Source: Alcanivorax limicola (GTDB lineage: Bacteria; Pseudomonadota; Gammaproteobacteria; Pseudomonadales; Alcanivoracaceae). From it: a stretch of DNA of 64,000 nt. The notes beneath the pieces are model-generated. The model saw nothing but the letters and a program-made list of their open reading frames with translations. It made no database searches and was not told where the DNA came from. The first letter of the stretch is position 1. Each line of letters begins with the position of its first letter. The stretch spans positions 1 to 64,000 of the forward strand of contig NZ_JAIOUB010000003.1 of NCBI RefSeq assembly GCF_019931215.1, read 5' to 3'. The translations under genes were made by a program, and so were the position numbers. Below are positions 47,104 through 58,607 of the stretch, in pieces.

Positions 47104-47858
47104 GCCGGGGCATCCTCCTGATCGGTGAGCCAGCCGTAGCCTTTCTGCTCCAGCTCCAGCGCCAGTTCCTTGCCGCCGGATTTGAGAATCCGGCCGCCGG
47201 CCAGCACGTGCACGTGATCCGGGACGATATAGTCCAGCAGGCGCTGATAGTGGGTCACCAGGACGATGGCACGATCCGGGCTGCGCAGGGAATTCACGCC
47301 GCGGGCGACCACTTGCAGGGCGTCGATATCCAGCCCGGAGTCGGTTTCGTCCAGCAGCGCCAGGCGCGGCTCAAGAAGCAGCATCTGCATGATTTCATTG
47401 CGCTTTTTTTCGCCGCCGGAAAAGCCCTCGTTGACGCCGCGCTTGAGGAACTGCGGATCGAGATCGACCTGTTTGCAGGTTTCGCGGGCCTTCTTCAGCA
47501 GCGTGACCGCATCCCAGGGCTCTTTGCCCTGGGCCTTGCGGGTGGCCTCCAGAGACGCCTTGAGAAACTCCAGATTGCTGACGCCGGGGATTTCCACCGG
47601 ATATTGGAAGGCCAGGAACATGCCCGCGTGGGCGCGCTGCTCCGGGTCCAGCTCGCTGACATCGTGGCCATCCAGCAGCGCCTGGCCGCCGGTGATCTGA
47701 TAGCCATCACGGCCGGAGAGCACATTGGTCAGGGTGCTCTTGCCGGAGCCATTGGGGCCCATGATGGCGTGTACCTCGCCGGCTTTTACCGACAGGTTGA
47801 GCCCCTTGAGAATGTCCTGGCCCGCCACACTGGCGTGCAGATCCTTGATTTCCAGCAT
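47100..47858 (-). CDS. sufC: Fe-S assembly ATPase SufC
   Basis: A 252-residue ABC-type ATPase. Walker A is GPNGSGKST, the signature appears as FSGGEKKRNEIMQML, Walker B as LALLDETDSGLDID and the switch His in LVTHYQRLL. Unlike transporters it is a soluble partner of SufB/SufD. It starts 55 bases after the sufB stop. Confidence 0.97.
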   Translation of the reverse strand: MLEIKDLHASVAGQDILKGLNLSVKAGEVHAIMGPNGSGKSTLTNVLSGRDGYQITGGQALLDGHDVSELDPEQRAHAGMFLAFQYPVEIPGVSNLEFLKASLEATRKAQGKEPWDAVTLLKKARETCKQVDLDPQFLKRGVNEGFSGGEKKRNEIMQMLLLEPRLALLDETDSGLDIDALQVVARGVNSLRSPDRAIVLVTHYQRLLDYIVPDHVHVLAGGRILKSGGKELALELEQKGYGWLTDQEDAPA

Positions 47859-47913
47859 CTGTGTTGATTCCTGCTCTCTGTGTTCTTGAATAAGGTTGGT
47901 GAAGGCGGGCGGG

Positions 47914-49356
<1,443 letters not shown>

Positions 49357-49408
49357 AGAGCGACCCTTGTGATCCCGGTAAGTGAGCGATGGCAATACGG
49401 CAATCGCA

Positions 49409-49437
49409 ATACCAGAGTAAAACGGTCGGGTATTATA
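49409..49437 (-). promoter_or_regulatory. suf operon promoter with an IscR type-1-like site
   Basis: On the minus strand TATAAT at 49437-49432 is a perfect -10. A 25-base site at 49433-49409 begins ATACCCGACC, has TTTT in the centre and ends TACTCTGGTAT. By my alignment it agrees with the IscR type 1 consensus in 22 of 25 positions and shares GACC and TACTC with the site before iscR. The likely TTTCAA -35 is 17 bases upstream and weak. The site overlaps the -10 and the start region, so repression by cluster-loaded IscR is plausible. Confidence 0.75.
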
Positions 49438-49680
49438 TGCCAATGCCGGAACGATTGAAAATGATGCCTGCCCCGATTGTCCGCTCCGATGATCCGGTGT
49501 GTTAGTGTTTACTCGCTTCCAGTGCTGCGCCAGCGTTCACGGCGGTACTGCCGGAACGCTGGCGTGCGGCGGCGCAACGGTATCATATTACGCCCGTGAT
49601 GCGTATAATCCGGCGCCTCTGGCGGCCTTGAGTGCGCCGTATTCACCCGTTGTCCAATGTTATGTGGAGTTGATAGTCCG
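49438..49680. promoter_or_regulatory. Divergent upstream region; candidate ndk promoter element
   Basis: Between the suf promoter and ndk I see no gene. TATAAT at 49604-49609 on the plus strand is a good -10 match for ndk, about 75 bases before its ATG, but no clear -35 accompanies it. The remaining DNA has short palindromic bits only. Confidence 0.45.
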
Positions 49681-50112
49681 ATGGCTGTTGAGCGTACCCT
49701 TTCCATCATCAAACCTGATGCCGTGGCCAAGAATGTGATTGGTCAGATCGCAACCCGTTTCGAAAGCGCCGATCTGCGTCTGGTCGCCATGAAAATGGTC
49801 CAGCTCAGCCGTGAGCAGGCAGAAGGCTTCTACGCCGAGCACAAAGAGCGCCCCTTCTTCGGCGATCTGGTGGCGTTCATGACCAGTGGCCCGGTTGTGG
49901 TCCAGGTGCTCGAGGGTGAAGATGCCATCAGCAAGAACCGTGATCTGATGGGCGCTACCAACCCGAAAGACGCCGCAGCAGGCACCATCCGTGCTGATTT
50001 TGCTGTGAGCATCGACGAGAATGCCGTACACGGCTCTGACTCGCCGGCATCCGCCGAGCGTGAAATCGCCTATTTCTTCAAACAGGAAGAAGTCTGCGCA
50101 CGTATTCGCTGA
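49681..50112 (+). CDS. ndk: Nucleoside diphosphate kinase
   Basis: A 143-residue enzyme equilibrating nucleoside di- and triphosphates. It starts [18 protein letters not shown]; the phosphohistidine is His 117 in NAVHGSDSP, and the family end EIAYFF is present. Length is exactly typical. GGAG sits about 14 bases upstream of the ATG, somewhat far. rlmN follows 18 bases later. Confidence 0.98.
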   Translation: MAVERTLSIIKPDAVAKNVIGQIATRFESADLRLVAMKMVQLSREQAEGFYAEHKERPFFGDLVAFMTSGPVVVQVLEGEDAISKNRDLMGATNPKDAAAGTIRADFAVSIDENAVHGSDSPASAEREIAYFFKQEEVCARIR

Positions 50113-50130
50113 TTAAAGGTCGAACCCCTC

Positions 50131-51276
50131 ATGAGTGCTGAAGAGAAGGTCAACCTGCTGGGATTTTCCTACCCCGAGATGGAGGCATTCTGCCTGGAGA
50201 TCGGGGAGAAGAAGTTCCGTGCCCAGCAGTTGCTGAAATGGATCCACCATCATCAGGTGGATGATTTCGAGCAGATGACGGATCTTGGCAAGGCGCTGCG
50301 CACGAAACTGGCGCGGCTGGCGGAGATTCGTCCGCCGGAAGTGCTGCATGAGGGGATTTCCCGGGATGGCACGCGCAAATGGGTGTTCAAGGTGGACGGC
50401 GGCGGCGCGGTGGAAACCGTGTTCATCCCCGACGGTCGCCGTGGCACCTTGTGTGTGTCCTCCCAGGTCGGTTGTGCCGTGGATTGCAGTTTCTGCTCCA
50501 CCGGCAAACAGGGCTTCCAGCGGGATCTGAGCAGTGCCGAGATCATCGGCCAGGTCTGGTTGGCCAGCAAGGCGTTCGGCCCGCGCCGCAATCTCGGCCA
50601 GCACCCGGTCACCAATGTGGTGATGATGGGTATGGGCGAGCCGCTGCTGAATTATGACAATGTGGTGCGCGCCATGCGCATCATGAAAGACGACTTCGGG
50701 TACGGCATCTCCAAGCGCCGGATCACGCTGAGCACCTCGGGCGTGGTACCCATGATCGACAAGCTCAGCGATGAGATGGACGTGTCGCTGGCGATTTCGC
50801 TGCACGCGCCCAACGATGCGCTGCGCAATGAGCTGGTGCCGCTCAACCGCAAGTACCCGCTGGAGGTGCTGCTGGCCTCCTGCAAGCGCTACAGCGAGAG
50901 CGTGCCGCACCGCCACAAGTCGATCACCATGGAGTACGTGTTGCTCCGGGGCATCAACGACCAGATTGAGCATGCACGGCAGTTGGTCAAGCTGCTACGT
51001 AACACCTTCCCGGTGAAGATCAACCTGATTCCGTTCAACCCGTTCCCGCATTCCGGGTACGAGCGCCCGGCCAAGCCGGACGTGCTGGCATTCCATAAGT
51101 ACCTGAATGACAATGGTTTGATGACTACCATCCGCACCACCCGTGGCGATGATATCGACGCGGCCTGCGGCCAGCTGGTAGGCGAGGTCATGGACCGGAC
51201 CCGGCGCAGCGAGCGCTGGCAACAGTCGGTCTTCCTGCGCAGTCACTCACCGGGCGATGAGGTTACTTCAGCGTAA
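50131..51276 (+). CDS. rlmN: Dual-specificity 23S rRNA/tRNA adenine-C2 methyltransferase RlmN
   Basis: A 381-residue radical-SAM enzyme that methylates A2503 of 23S rRNA and A37 of some tRNAs. The cluster motif CxxxCxxC is Cys 115, 119 and 122 in [12 protein letters not shown]; the family blocks [17 protein letters not shown] and [13 protein letters not shown] are present. It needs a [4Fe-4S] cluster and so depends on the suf genes nearby. Its stop shares one base with pilW. Confidence 0.97.
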   Translation: MSAEEKVNLLGFSYPEMEAFCLEIGEKKFRAQQLLKWIHHHQVDDFEQMTDLGKALRTKLARLAEIRPPEVLHEGISRDGTRKWVFKVDGGGAVETVFIPDGRRGTLCVSSQVGCAVDCSFCSTGKQGFQRDLSSAEIIGQVWLASKAFGPRRNLGQHPVTNVVMMGMGEPLLNYDNVVRAMRIMKDDFGYGISKRRITLSTSGVVPMIDKLSDEMDVSLAISLHAPNDALRNELVPLNRKYPLEVLLASCKRYSESVPHRHKSITMEYVLLRGINDQIEHARQLVKLLRNTFPVKINLIPFNPFPHSGYERPAKPDVLAFHKYLNDNGLMTTIRTTRGDDIDAACGQLVGEVMDRTRRSERWQQSVFLRSHSPGDEVTSA

Positions 51277-52058
51277 TGACAACACGATTCAGGCAATACG
51301 GCGCGATGGCGGCAGCGTTGCTGCTGGTGGGTTGCATGACGGCCACGCCGCAGCGTGAAGTGAGAACCGCCGAAGCGATCCAGCATCGTATCGCGGCGGG
51401 CATGGAATACCTGCAGATGGGCAAGCCCAACGAGGCGCGCCAGCATCTGTCCCGCGCTGTTGAGCTCGACAGCCGCAATGCGCCAGCACACAACGCCATG
51501 GCGCTCTTGTACAAGTACGAGGGCGATGACGAGCGCGAGGCCTACCACTATCGCCAGGCGCTGCGCGCAGACAGGAACTATTCACCGGCACGCAATAATC
51601 TTGGCATCCTGATGTACCAGCAGGGCAACTACCGTGGTGCCTTGCGCGAGTTCGAGCGTGCGGCCAATGATCCGGGCTACAACAACCGTGGTGCTGCGTT
51701 CGAGAATATGGCGCGTTGTCATCTGGCACTGGGTAACCGCTCGGAGGCTATCGAGTATTTCAATCGCTCCCTGCGCCTGACGCCGGACGTCTCCAGCACG
51801 CTGATAGAATTGGGCAATCTGTATCTCGCGGAAAACAATCCGCGGCTCGCCCGTCGGTATATGGATCAGTATGACCGTGTCGTGCAGACCCCCAGCGCCG
51901 GCGCGTTGTGGTTGGGTGTGCGGCTGGCGGCCGCAGAGGGCAACAGCGCCCGGCAGACCGAACTGGAGCGCAAGCTCAGCGAAGAATTTCCCAATGCTGC
52001 CGAGACCCGCGCCTGGCGCGCCTGGCGCGATGACAAGAGCCGGGGGGCTGCTGGATGA
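51276..52058 (+). CDS. pilW: Type IV pilus biogenesis lipoprotein PilW/PilF (TPR)
   Basis: A 260-residue lipoprotein (lipobox LLVGC, Cys 20) with TPR repeats from about residue 30 to 170 (AAGMEYLQMGKPNEARQHLS, HYRQALRADRNYSPARNNLG). Pseudomonas PilF and Neisseria PilW of this family help the PilQ secretin assemble in the outer membrane. Genomic place between rlmN and rodZ is standard for Gammaproteobacteria. Its end overlaps the rodZ start by 4 bases. Confidence 0.93.
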   Translation: MTTRFRQYGAMAAALLLVGCMTATPQREVRTAEAIQHRIAAGMEYLQMGKPNEARQHLSRAVELDSRNAPAHNAMALLYKYEGDDEREAYHYRQALRADRNYSPARNNLGILMYQQGNYRGALREFERAANDPGYNNRGAAFENMARCHLALGNRSEAIEYFNRSLRLTPDVSSTLIELGNLYLAENNPRLARRYMDQYDRVVQTPSAGALWLGVRLAAAEGNSARQTELERKLSEEFPNAAETRAWRAWRDDKSRGAAG

Positions 52059-52873
52059 GCGACGAAATGAATCTGCCCGGCCAGCGACTCAAGGCTGAGC
52101 GCACACGAAAGGGGCTGTCTGAGCAGGATGTGGCCGCGCGGCTGCACCTGTCCATGACCTATCTCCGGGCGCTGGAAGCGGATGATTATGACAAGCTGCC
52201 GGAGGCGGCGTTCGTCAAAGGCTATGTGCGCAACTACGCGCGCCTGCTCGGCATGCCAGCAGAAGAGCTGGTCAATCAGTTCAAGGCGCTGGTGGCTGAT
52301 GAGCAGCGTGAGAATCTGATTTCGCCGGTGCACACCATGCACCCGTCGGGCAAGCCTTTCTGGCTGATCCCGGTGCTGGCGATCGCCATTGTGGCAATCA
52401 TTGCTGTCAGCTGGTGGGTAACCCGCCCGGACGGAACAGATGTGCCACAGATTGCGGAGCGCCCGGCAGAGATTACGGTCGTGCCGCCGGACGAGCCAGC
52501 CACGTTGGATGATCAGGCTGAGGTGGCCGTGGCACGGGATAATCCGGCGCCGGAAATGGCACCGGGCACGGCGGTGCCGGAACCTGAACCCGTCGGGGAG
52601 CCCCCGGCGGTTGTCTCACCGAGTGAGCCGGTCATCGACCGGCTCCAGATCAGTTTTTCTGCAGAGTGCTGGGTGGAGGTCAACGACGCCGCCGGCGAGC
52701 GCCTGTTTCAGGGCAAGCGAGACGCCGGGGGCACGCTGTCCTTGCGCGGCGAGGCGCCGTTCAGTGTGACGCTGGGCAACGCGGCAGCTGTCGCTCGACT
52801 GCAGTTCAATGGTGAGACGATGTCTCTGCCCCAGGGGGCACCCGGCCGTGTAGTGCGCATCTCGGTGCCCTGA
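52055..52873 (+). CDS. rodZ: Cytoskeleton-associated helix-turn-helix membrane protein RodZ
   Basis: A 272-residue protein that links MreB filaments to the membrane and sets cell shape. An N-terminal helix-turn-helix (residues about 8-70) is followed by a transmembrane segment at 102-122 and an acidic, proline-rich periplasmic linker. The C-terminal part (about 190-272) matches the DUF4115 beta-domain with [20 protein letters not shown]. Overlaps pilW. Confidence 0.92.
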   Translation: MSDEMNLPGQRLKAERTRKGLSEQDVAARLHLSMTYLRALEADDYDKLPEAAFVKGYVRNYARLLGMPAEELVNQFKALVADEQRENLISPVHTMHPSGKPFWLIPVLAIAIVAIIAVSWWVTRPDGTDVPQIAERPAEITVVPPDEPATLDDQAEVAVARDNPAPEMAPGTAVPEPEPVGEPPAVVSPSEPVIDRLQISFSAECWVEVNDAAGERLFQGKRDAGGTLSLRGEAPFSVTLGNAAAVARLQFNGETMSLPQGAPGRVVRISVP

Positions 52874-52895
52874 GTCTGGCTTGGAAGCGAACACG

Positions 52896-54038
52896 ATGGA
52901 CATGCAGCCCGAAATCACAATTCCGCGGCGCAAAACGCGGCAGATCATGGTAGGCAAGGTGCCCGTGGGCGGCGATGCGCCGATTGCGGTGCAGAGCATG
53001 ACCAATACCGAGACCTGTGATGTCGACGCCACGGTGGCGCAGATACAGCGCCTGGCTGATGTCGGCGCAGATATCGTGCGGGTGTCCGTGCCGAGCATGG
53101 AAGCGGCCGAAGCGTTCGGCAAGATTCGTCAGCGCGTCAGTGTGCCGCTGGTGGCGGACATCCATTATGACTACCGCATTGCCCTGAAAGTCGCGGATGA
53201 AGGCGCAGACTGCTTGCGCATCAACCCCGGCAATATCGGTCGCGAGGACCGCGTGCGGGCAGTGATTCAATCGGCCCGGGATCACGGCATCCCGATTCGC
53301 ATCGGCGTTAATGCCGGTTCGCTGGAAAAGGAACTGCAACGCAAGTACGGCGAGCCTTGCAGTGACGCACTGGTGGAGTCCGCCCTGCGGCATGCAGAGA
53401 TTCTCGATGCCCACGACTTCCAGGATTACAAGATAAGCGTCAAGGCCTCCAACGTGTTCATGACGGTGCAGGCCTATCGCAAACTGTCTGCGCAGATCGA
53501 GCAGCCGCTGCACCTCGGCGTCACCGAAGCCGGGGTATTTCGCTCCGGCACGGTGAAGTCGGCCGTGGCGATGGGCATGCTGTTGATGGAAGGCATCGGC
53601 GACACTATCCGGGTGTCCCTGGCGGCAGATCCGGTGGAAGAGATTCGCGTGGGATTCGATATCCTCAAGAGCCTGAATCTGCGCAAGAAAGGCGTCAACA
53701 TCATCGCCTGCCCGAGCTGTTCCCGGCAGAACTTCGATGTGATTGCCACCGTCAACGAGCTGGAAGCCCGGCTTGAAGATATCAATGAATCGGTAGATCT
53801 GGCAGTGATTGGCTGCCTGGTTAACGGGCCCGGAGAAGCCCGGGAAGTGGATGTCGGCCTGACCGGCGGCACGCCCAACAATCTGTCCTATGTGGACGGC
53901 GAGAAAAGCCATCATATTCGCGCCGATGACCTGGTCAACGAGCTGGAACGCATGGTGCGTGACAAGGTTGACCGGATGCGGGCGGATGAAAAAGCCGGCG
54001 TGATATTGCGCAGCGGCAGCGACGACCTTCCGCGCTGA
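52896..54038 (+). CDS. ispG: 4-hydroxy-3-methylbut-2-enyl diphosphate synthase
   Basis: A 380-residue [4Fe-4S] enzyme of the MEP isoprenoid pathway. The start at 52896 has GGAAG 8 bases upstream; TTG at 52881 is in the same frame but less likely. Family blocks: [50 protein letters not shown] (two Cys ligands) and [15 protein letters not shown] (third Cys). Fourth-position Glu ligand is not judged. Confidence 0.97.
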   Translation: MDMQPEITIPRRKTRQIMVGKVPVGGDAPIAVQSMTNTETCDVDATVAQIQRLADVGADIVRVSVPSMEAAEAFGKIRQRVSVPLVADIHYDYRIALKVADEGADCLRINPGNIGREDRVRAVIQSARDHGIPIRIGVNAGSLEKELQRKYGEPCSDALVESALRHAEILDAHDFQDYKISVKASNVFMTVQAYRKLSAQIEQPLHLGVTEAGVFRSGTVKSAVAMGMLLMEGIGDTIRVSLAADPVEEIRVGFDILKSLNLRKKGVNIIACPSCSRQNFDVIATVNELEARLEDINESVDLAVIGCLVNGPGEAREVDVGLTGGTPNNLSYVDGEKSHHIRADDLVNELERMVRDKVDRMRADEKAGVILRSGSDDLPR

Positions 54039-54067
54039 CCTGTCGCGCTGATGCCCAGGAGTTTCGA

Positions 54068-55351
54068 TTGAGCAGGAAAATTGCCTCCGTCCGGGGGATG
54101 AATGACATTCTTCCGGCGCAGACGCCGTTGTGGCAATGGCTGGAAGCGCGTGTGAGTCGCGTGCTGGATGCCTACGGCTATAACGAGATCCGCATGCCGC
54201 TGGTCGAGCCGACCGAGTTGTTCAAACGCTCGATCGGGGAAGTCACTGATATCGTCGAAAAAGAGATGTACACCTTCGACGACCGCAACGGCGATTCACT
54301 GACGCTGCGGCCCGAGGGCACCGCAGGCTGTGTGCGTGCCTGCGAGCAGCACGGCCTGCTGTACAACCAGACCCAGCGATTGTGGTATCGCGGCCCGATG
54401 TTCCGTTACGAGCGGCCGCAAGCGGGGCGCTACCGGCAGTTCCACCAGATCGGGGTGGAAACCTTCGGCATGGCGGGCCCGGATATCGATGCGGAAATGA
54501 TTCTGCTGACCGCACGCCTCTGGCGCGAGTTGGGTTTGCTGGATCAGGTGACCCTGGAACTTAACAGCCTCGGGCTGTCGGAAGACCGGGCGGCCTATCG
54601 CGAGGCACTGGTGGCCTACCTGCGGGTCCATGAGGCCCAGCTGGACGAGGACAGCCTCCGCCGTCTGGAGCGCAACCCGCTGCGGGTACTCGACAGCAAG
54701 GACCCGGGCACTCGGGCCGTGCTGGAGAATGCGCCGCAGCTGAGCGACTACCTGGGCGAGGAAGCGCGCAGCCATTTTGAGGGCCTGTGTGCCTTGCTCA
54801 ACGCGGCGGGCATTGCCTATCGCCTGAATCCGGGTCTGGTGCGTGGGCTGGATTATTACGGCAAAACCGTGTTTGAGTGGGTCACCGACGCGCTTGGCGC
54901 GCAGGGCACCGTCTGTGCCGGCGGGCGCTATGACGGCCTGGTGGCCCAGCTGGGCGGCAAACCAACCCCGGCGGTGGGCTTCGCCATGGGCGTTGAGCGC
55001 CTGATTCTGTTGCTGGCACAGCGCCAGCCGGAACTGCGACCGGATGCCGAACTCTATATTGTTTCCAGTGACGCCCCGGCGGCACTGGCGTTGGCGGAGC
55101 GGTTGCGCGATGCGCTGCCGGGCCGCCGTGTGCGTTGCCATTGCGGCGGCGGGAGTTTCAAGAGCCAGATGAAGAAAGCGGATCAAAGCGGTGCCTTGTA
55201 TGCATTGATCCTCGGAGAAAGCGAGTTGGCCGAAGGGCTGGTCATGGTCAAGCCACTGCGGCAGGATGGCGAGCAGCGGCAAGTGCCGCAGGCCGATGTT
55301 GCTGCCCTGGTGGGTGGTTTATTAACGCAGATCGATACACAGATCGGGTGA
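54068..55351 (+). CDS. hisS: Histidyl-tRNA synthetase
   Basis: A 427-residue class II aminoacyl-tRNA synthetase. Family motifs: [19 protein letters not shown], motif 2 [19 protein letters not shown], histidine-specific [16 protein letters not shown] and motif 3 [16 protein letters not shown]. The initiation codon is TTG at 54068 with AGGAG 6 bases before it; the next ATG would cut into the conserved RGMND segment. Confidence 0.97.
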   Translation: MSRKIASVRGMNDILPAQTPLWQWLEARVSRVLDAYGYNEIRMPLVEPTELFKRSIGEVTDIVEKEMYTFDDRNGDSLTLRPEGTAGCVRACEQHGLLYNQTQRLWYRGPMFRYERPQAGRYRQFHQIGVETFGMAGPDIDAEMILLTARLWRELGLLDQVTLELNSLGLSEDRAAYREALVAYLRVHEAQLDEDSLRRLERNPLRVLDSKDPGTRAVLENAPQLSDYLGEEARSHFEGLCALLNAAGIAYRLNPGLVRGLDYYGKTVFEWVTDALGAQGTVCAGGRYDGLVAQLGGKPTPAVGFAMGVERLILLLAQRQPELRPDAELYIVSSDAPAALALAERLRDALPGRRVRCHCGGGSFKSQMKKADQSGALYALILGESELAEGLVMVKPLRQDGEQRQVPQADVAALVGGLLTQIDTQIG

Positions 55352-55363
55352 GGAGAGTCGCAG

Positions 55364-56008
55364 GTGCGCAGCGAAGAAGAACAAGCGGAAATTCTGAAGG
55401 AATGGTGGGAAAAGAACGGCCGGACCCTGATCATCACCGTGGTGTTGAGCGTGGTCGCGCTGCTGGGCTGGCGTCAGTGGAACATCAGCCAGGATGCCAG
55501 TGCTGAAAACGCCTCGGTCATCTATGAAAACATGCTGGGTTCCCTGGAGCGTGCGGGTGCCGGTGAAGATACGGACGCCATGGCAGCGGCCCGGGAGCAG
55601 GCCGAAAAGCTGGCGGACGAATACCCGCGCAGCAGCTACGCAGGCTATGCCCGCCTTGCCCTGGCACGTCTGGCAGTGATGGACGGCGATTATGAGGCGG
55701 CCGCAGAGCAGTTGCGTGCTGTCGTGGATCGCAGCCCGACGCGTGCGCTGGAATACACCGCTCGCCTGCGTCTGGCGCGGGTGTTGCTGCAGAGCGGCGA
55801 TACCGACGCGGCCCTGGCGCAGGCCGAACGGCAATATCCTGAAGCCTGGCGGGCCCAGGCCCTGGAAGTGAAGGGCGACGCCCTGCGCCAGGACGAGCCG
55901 GCGGCAGCACGCGATGCCTATCGCGCTGCACTGGATGCCATGCCCGCCGGTCAAAGTGGCCGTGATCGGGTGCAAATGAAACTCGACGATATGATGTCTG
56001 CCTCGTGA
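55364..56008 (+). CDS. yfgM: YfgM/BepA-associated ancillary SecYEG translocon subunit
   Basis: A 214-residue single-pass inner-membrane protein. A cytoplasmic N-terminus ends at WWEKNGR, then one transmembrane segment (about residues 21-38) and a periplasmic TPR-like helical domain with alanine-rich repeats. The start is GTG with GAGGAG upstream. It is always found between hisS and bamB in Gammaproteobacteria. In E. coli it works with PpiD at the translocon. Confidence 0.9.
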   Translation: MRSEEEQAEILKEWWEKNGRTLIITVVLSVVALLGWRQWNISQDASAENASVIYENMLGSLERAGAGEDTDAMAAAREQAEKLADEYPRSSYAGYARLALARLAVMDGDYEAAAEQLRAVVDRSPTRALEYTARLRLARVLLQSGDTDAALAQAERQYPEAWRAQALEVKGDALRQDEPAAARDAYRAALDAMPAGQSGRDRVQMKLDDMMSAS

Positions 56009-57147
56009 AAAAACTTCTCGTCCTCGTCTGCAGCCTGCTGGTCATCGCAGGTTGCAGCAGCAATCCGCACGCCATCGAGCCCAACCCGCTGCCGGACTTC
56101 GATTCCGAGTACAAGGTGAAGCGGCTGTGGTCGCGCAATGTCGGCAAGGGTATTGGCAAGGCGTATCTGCACCTTTCGCCGGCGGCCACCCACCGTGCGG
56201 TATACGCGGCGGATCTGGAAGGACGGGTCATGGCGTTTGGCCACGAGCGTGGTCGGCGTCAATGGCGCAACGATACCGATGACCGCATCAGCGGTGGTCT
56301 CTATGCGGGGTATGGCATGGTGGTCTACGGCACCCGCGAAGGGGATGCCGTGGCGCTGTCCGAGGAGGACGGCAGCGAGCTCTGGCGGGTGCGCCTGAGC
56401 AGCGAAATTCTGGCCGCACCGGCGGCCAATGCGGATGTGGTGATATTCAAGACACTGGATGGCCAGGTTATTGCACTCGATATCGAGGACGGCTCTGAAC
56501 AGTGGCGGTTCGATGACCCGGTACCGATTCTGGTGCTGCGCGGTGCGGCCCGCCCGACCATTGTCGGCAATCGGGTCTATGTCGCGTTTGCCAGCGGCAA
56601 GGTCGCTTCACTGGATATCGCCAACGGCGTGCCGGTCTGGGAGCGTCGTGTGGCGGAGCCGACGGGACGTTCCGAACTGGAGCGCCTGGTGGACATTACC
56701 AACAACCTGATTGTGGAAGGGGGCGGGGTTTTTGCCGCGTCCTTCCAGGGGCAGGTGGCGGTGCTGGATGAAGATAACGGTCGCCCGTACTGGGGCAAGG
56801 AACTGTCAAGCTACGGCATGATGGCTTCCAGACTCGGCACCCTGTTTGTCAGTGATGCCACTGGTCATGTGTGGGCCATTGATCAGCGCACCGGCAACTC
56901 GCTCTGGAAACAGGACCTGCTGTACGGGCGTCAGCTCACAGGTGCGGCGGTCCAGCGTAACCAGGTAGTCGTGGGTGACAAGGAAGGCTATCTGCACTGG
57001 CTGGATGCCACCACCGGCCACATTACCGCCCGCCGTCGGCACCACCGTAAGGGGTTTGCCGCAGCGCCGGTAGCCTATGAAAATGTTGTTTATGTATTTG
57101 GCCGACGTGGCCGACTGGCGGCTTATACGATTGAGCCCCGCGACTGA
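56005..57147 (+). CDS. bamB: Outer-membrane protein assembly factor BamB
   Basis: A 380-residue lipoprotein of the BAM complex. Lipobox LVIAGC gives Cys 17. The body is an eight-blade PQQ-type beta-propeller with repeated aspartate/glycine-rich blades: [50 protein letters not shown] start overlaps yfgM by 4 bases (GTGA). The C-terminus with [17 protein letters not shown] closes the propeller. Confidence 0.95.
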   Translation: MKKLLVLVCSLLVIAGCSSNPHAIEPNPLPDFDSEYKVKRLWSRNVGKGIGKAYLHLSPAATHRAVYAADLEGRVMAFGHERGRRQWRNDTDDRISGGLYAGYGMVVYGTREGDAVALSEEDGSELWRVRLSSEILAAPAANADVVIFKTLDGQVIALDIEDGSEQWRFDDPVPILVLRGAARPTIVGNRVYVAFASGKVASLDIANGVPVWERRVAEPTGRSELERLVDITNNLIVEGGGVFAASFQGQVAVLDEDNGRPYWGKELSSYGMMASRLGTLFVSDATGHVWAIDQRTGNSLWKQDLLYGRQLTGAAVQRNQVVVGDKEGYLHWLDATTGHITARRRHHRKGFAAAPVAYENVVYVFGRRGRLAAYTIEPRD

Positions 57148-57158
57148 GACCTGCTTCG

Positions 57159-58547
57159 ATGAAACCCGTACTGGCACTGGTGGGCCGCCCCAATGTGGGC
57201 AAGTCCACCCTGTTCAATCGTCTGACCCGCACCCGTGATGCGCTGGTGGCAGACTTTCCCGGCCTGACCCGGGATCGCAAGTACGGCATGGGTCGTGTCG
57301 GCGAGCGCCCCTATGTTGTCATTGATACCGGTGGCATCGGTGAGGGGCTGGAAGGCGTCGAGGCGCCGATGACCGAGCAGGCCAGTGCGGCGCTGGCGGA
57401 AGCCCATGCTGTGCTGTTTCTGGTGGACGGGCGTGCTGGCCTGACAGTGGCGGACCAGCAGCTGGCCAAAGACATGCGCGCGCTGAACAAGCCGGTGCAT
57501 CTGGTGGTGAACAAGACCGACGGTGTCGACGAAGATGCCGCCATGGCCGAGTTCTACTCTCTCGGGTTGACCTCGGTACACGCCATTGCGGCCGCCCCCG
57601 GCCGCGGCGTCCGCCGCATGATGGATCAGATACTGGCGGCGTTCCCGGCCTCCGAAGCGCCGGAACCGGCGTCAGAAGAAGACGGTATCAAGGTCGCCAT
57701 TCTGGGCCGTCCCAATGTAGGCAAATCCACACTGGTCAATCGCCTGCTGGGAGAGGACCGCGTGGTGGTCTATGACCTGGCCGGTACCACCCGCGATACC
57801 ATTTCCATTCCGTTCGAGCGCCAGGGGCACCGGTATACCCTGATCGATACCGCCGGCATTCGCCGCCGGGGCAAGGTTTTCGAGGCGGTCGAAAAGTTCT
57901 CCGTGGTCAAGGCCATGCAGGCCATCGAAGACGCGCATGTCGTGCTGCTGGTGGTTGATGCCAGTGAAGGGCTGACCGAGCAGGACCTGCATCTGCTGGG
58001 TTACATCATTGAAGCCGGGCGCTCCGTGGTGATGGCGGTGAACAAATGGGATGGTCTGAAAGCCGACTATCGCGAACAGGTCAAGGCGGAGATCAAGCGG
58101 CGCCTGCAGTTCGCGCCCTGGATTCGCACCCATACCATTTCGGCATTGCATGGCACCGGCGTGGGCGATCTGTATCCGTATATTCACCGCGCCTATGATT
58201 CCGCGTTCCCGAAAATCAGCACCGGCCATCTGACCCGCATGATGGAAGAAGTGGTGGCCAAACATCAGCCGCCAATAGTCGGCCGCAACCGCATCAAGCT
58301 GCGCTATGCGCACATCGGTGGCGGCAACCCGCCACGGATCATTATCCATGGCAGCAAAGCCGACTCGGTGCCGACCTCCTACCAGCGCTACCTTGAAAAC
58401 CGCTTCCGTGAGCTGCTCAAGCTGGAAGGCACGCCGGTGCGGGTAGAGTTCAAGAGTGGCGACAACCCGTTCGAAGGCAGGAAGAATACGCTGACCGAAC
58501 GTCAGATCCGGCGCAAGAAACGGTTGATGAAACACGTCAAGAAGTAG
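57159..58547 (+). CDS. der: Ribosome biogenesis GTPase Der
   Basis: A 462-residue double-GTPase for 50S subunit assembly. Both G domains are complete: first P-loop GRPNVGKST at 8-16, second at about 183-191; each has its NKTDG or NKWDG motif, and DTGG or DTAG. The C-terminal KH-like domain has [23 protein letters not shown] start; the next gene is 60 bases downstream on the same strand. Confidence 0.97.
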   Translation: MKPVLALVGRPNVGKSTLFNRLTRTRDALVADFPGLTRDRKYGMGRVGERPYVVIDTGGIGEGLEGVEAPMTEQASAALAEAHAVLFLVDGRAGLTVADQQLAKDMRALNKPVHLVVNKTDGVDEDAAMAEFYSLGLTSVHAIAAAPGRGVRRMMDQILAAFPASEAPEPASEEDGIKVAILGRPNVGKSTLVNRLLGEDRVVVYDLAGTTRDTISIPFERQGHRYTLIDTAGIRRRGKVFEAVEKFSVVKAMQAIEDAHVVLLVVDASEGLTEQDLHLLGYIIEAGRSVVMAVNKWDGLKADYREQVKAEIKRRLQFAPWIRTHTISALHGTGVGDLYPYIHRAYDSAFPKISTGHLTRMMEEVVAKHQPPIVGRNRIKLRYAHIGGGNPPRIIIHGSKADSVPTSYQRYLENRFRELLKLEGTPVRVEFKSGDNPFEGRKNTLTERQIRRKKRLMKHVKK

Positions 58548-58607
58548 AGCTGGCGACATCTCCGGAGTATCCTGACGCCGGTGGCGGTGTCGCTGCCAGG
58601 GGGTGCA

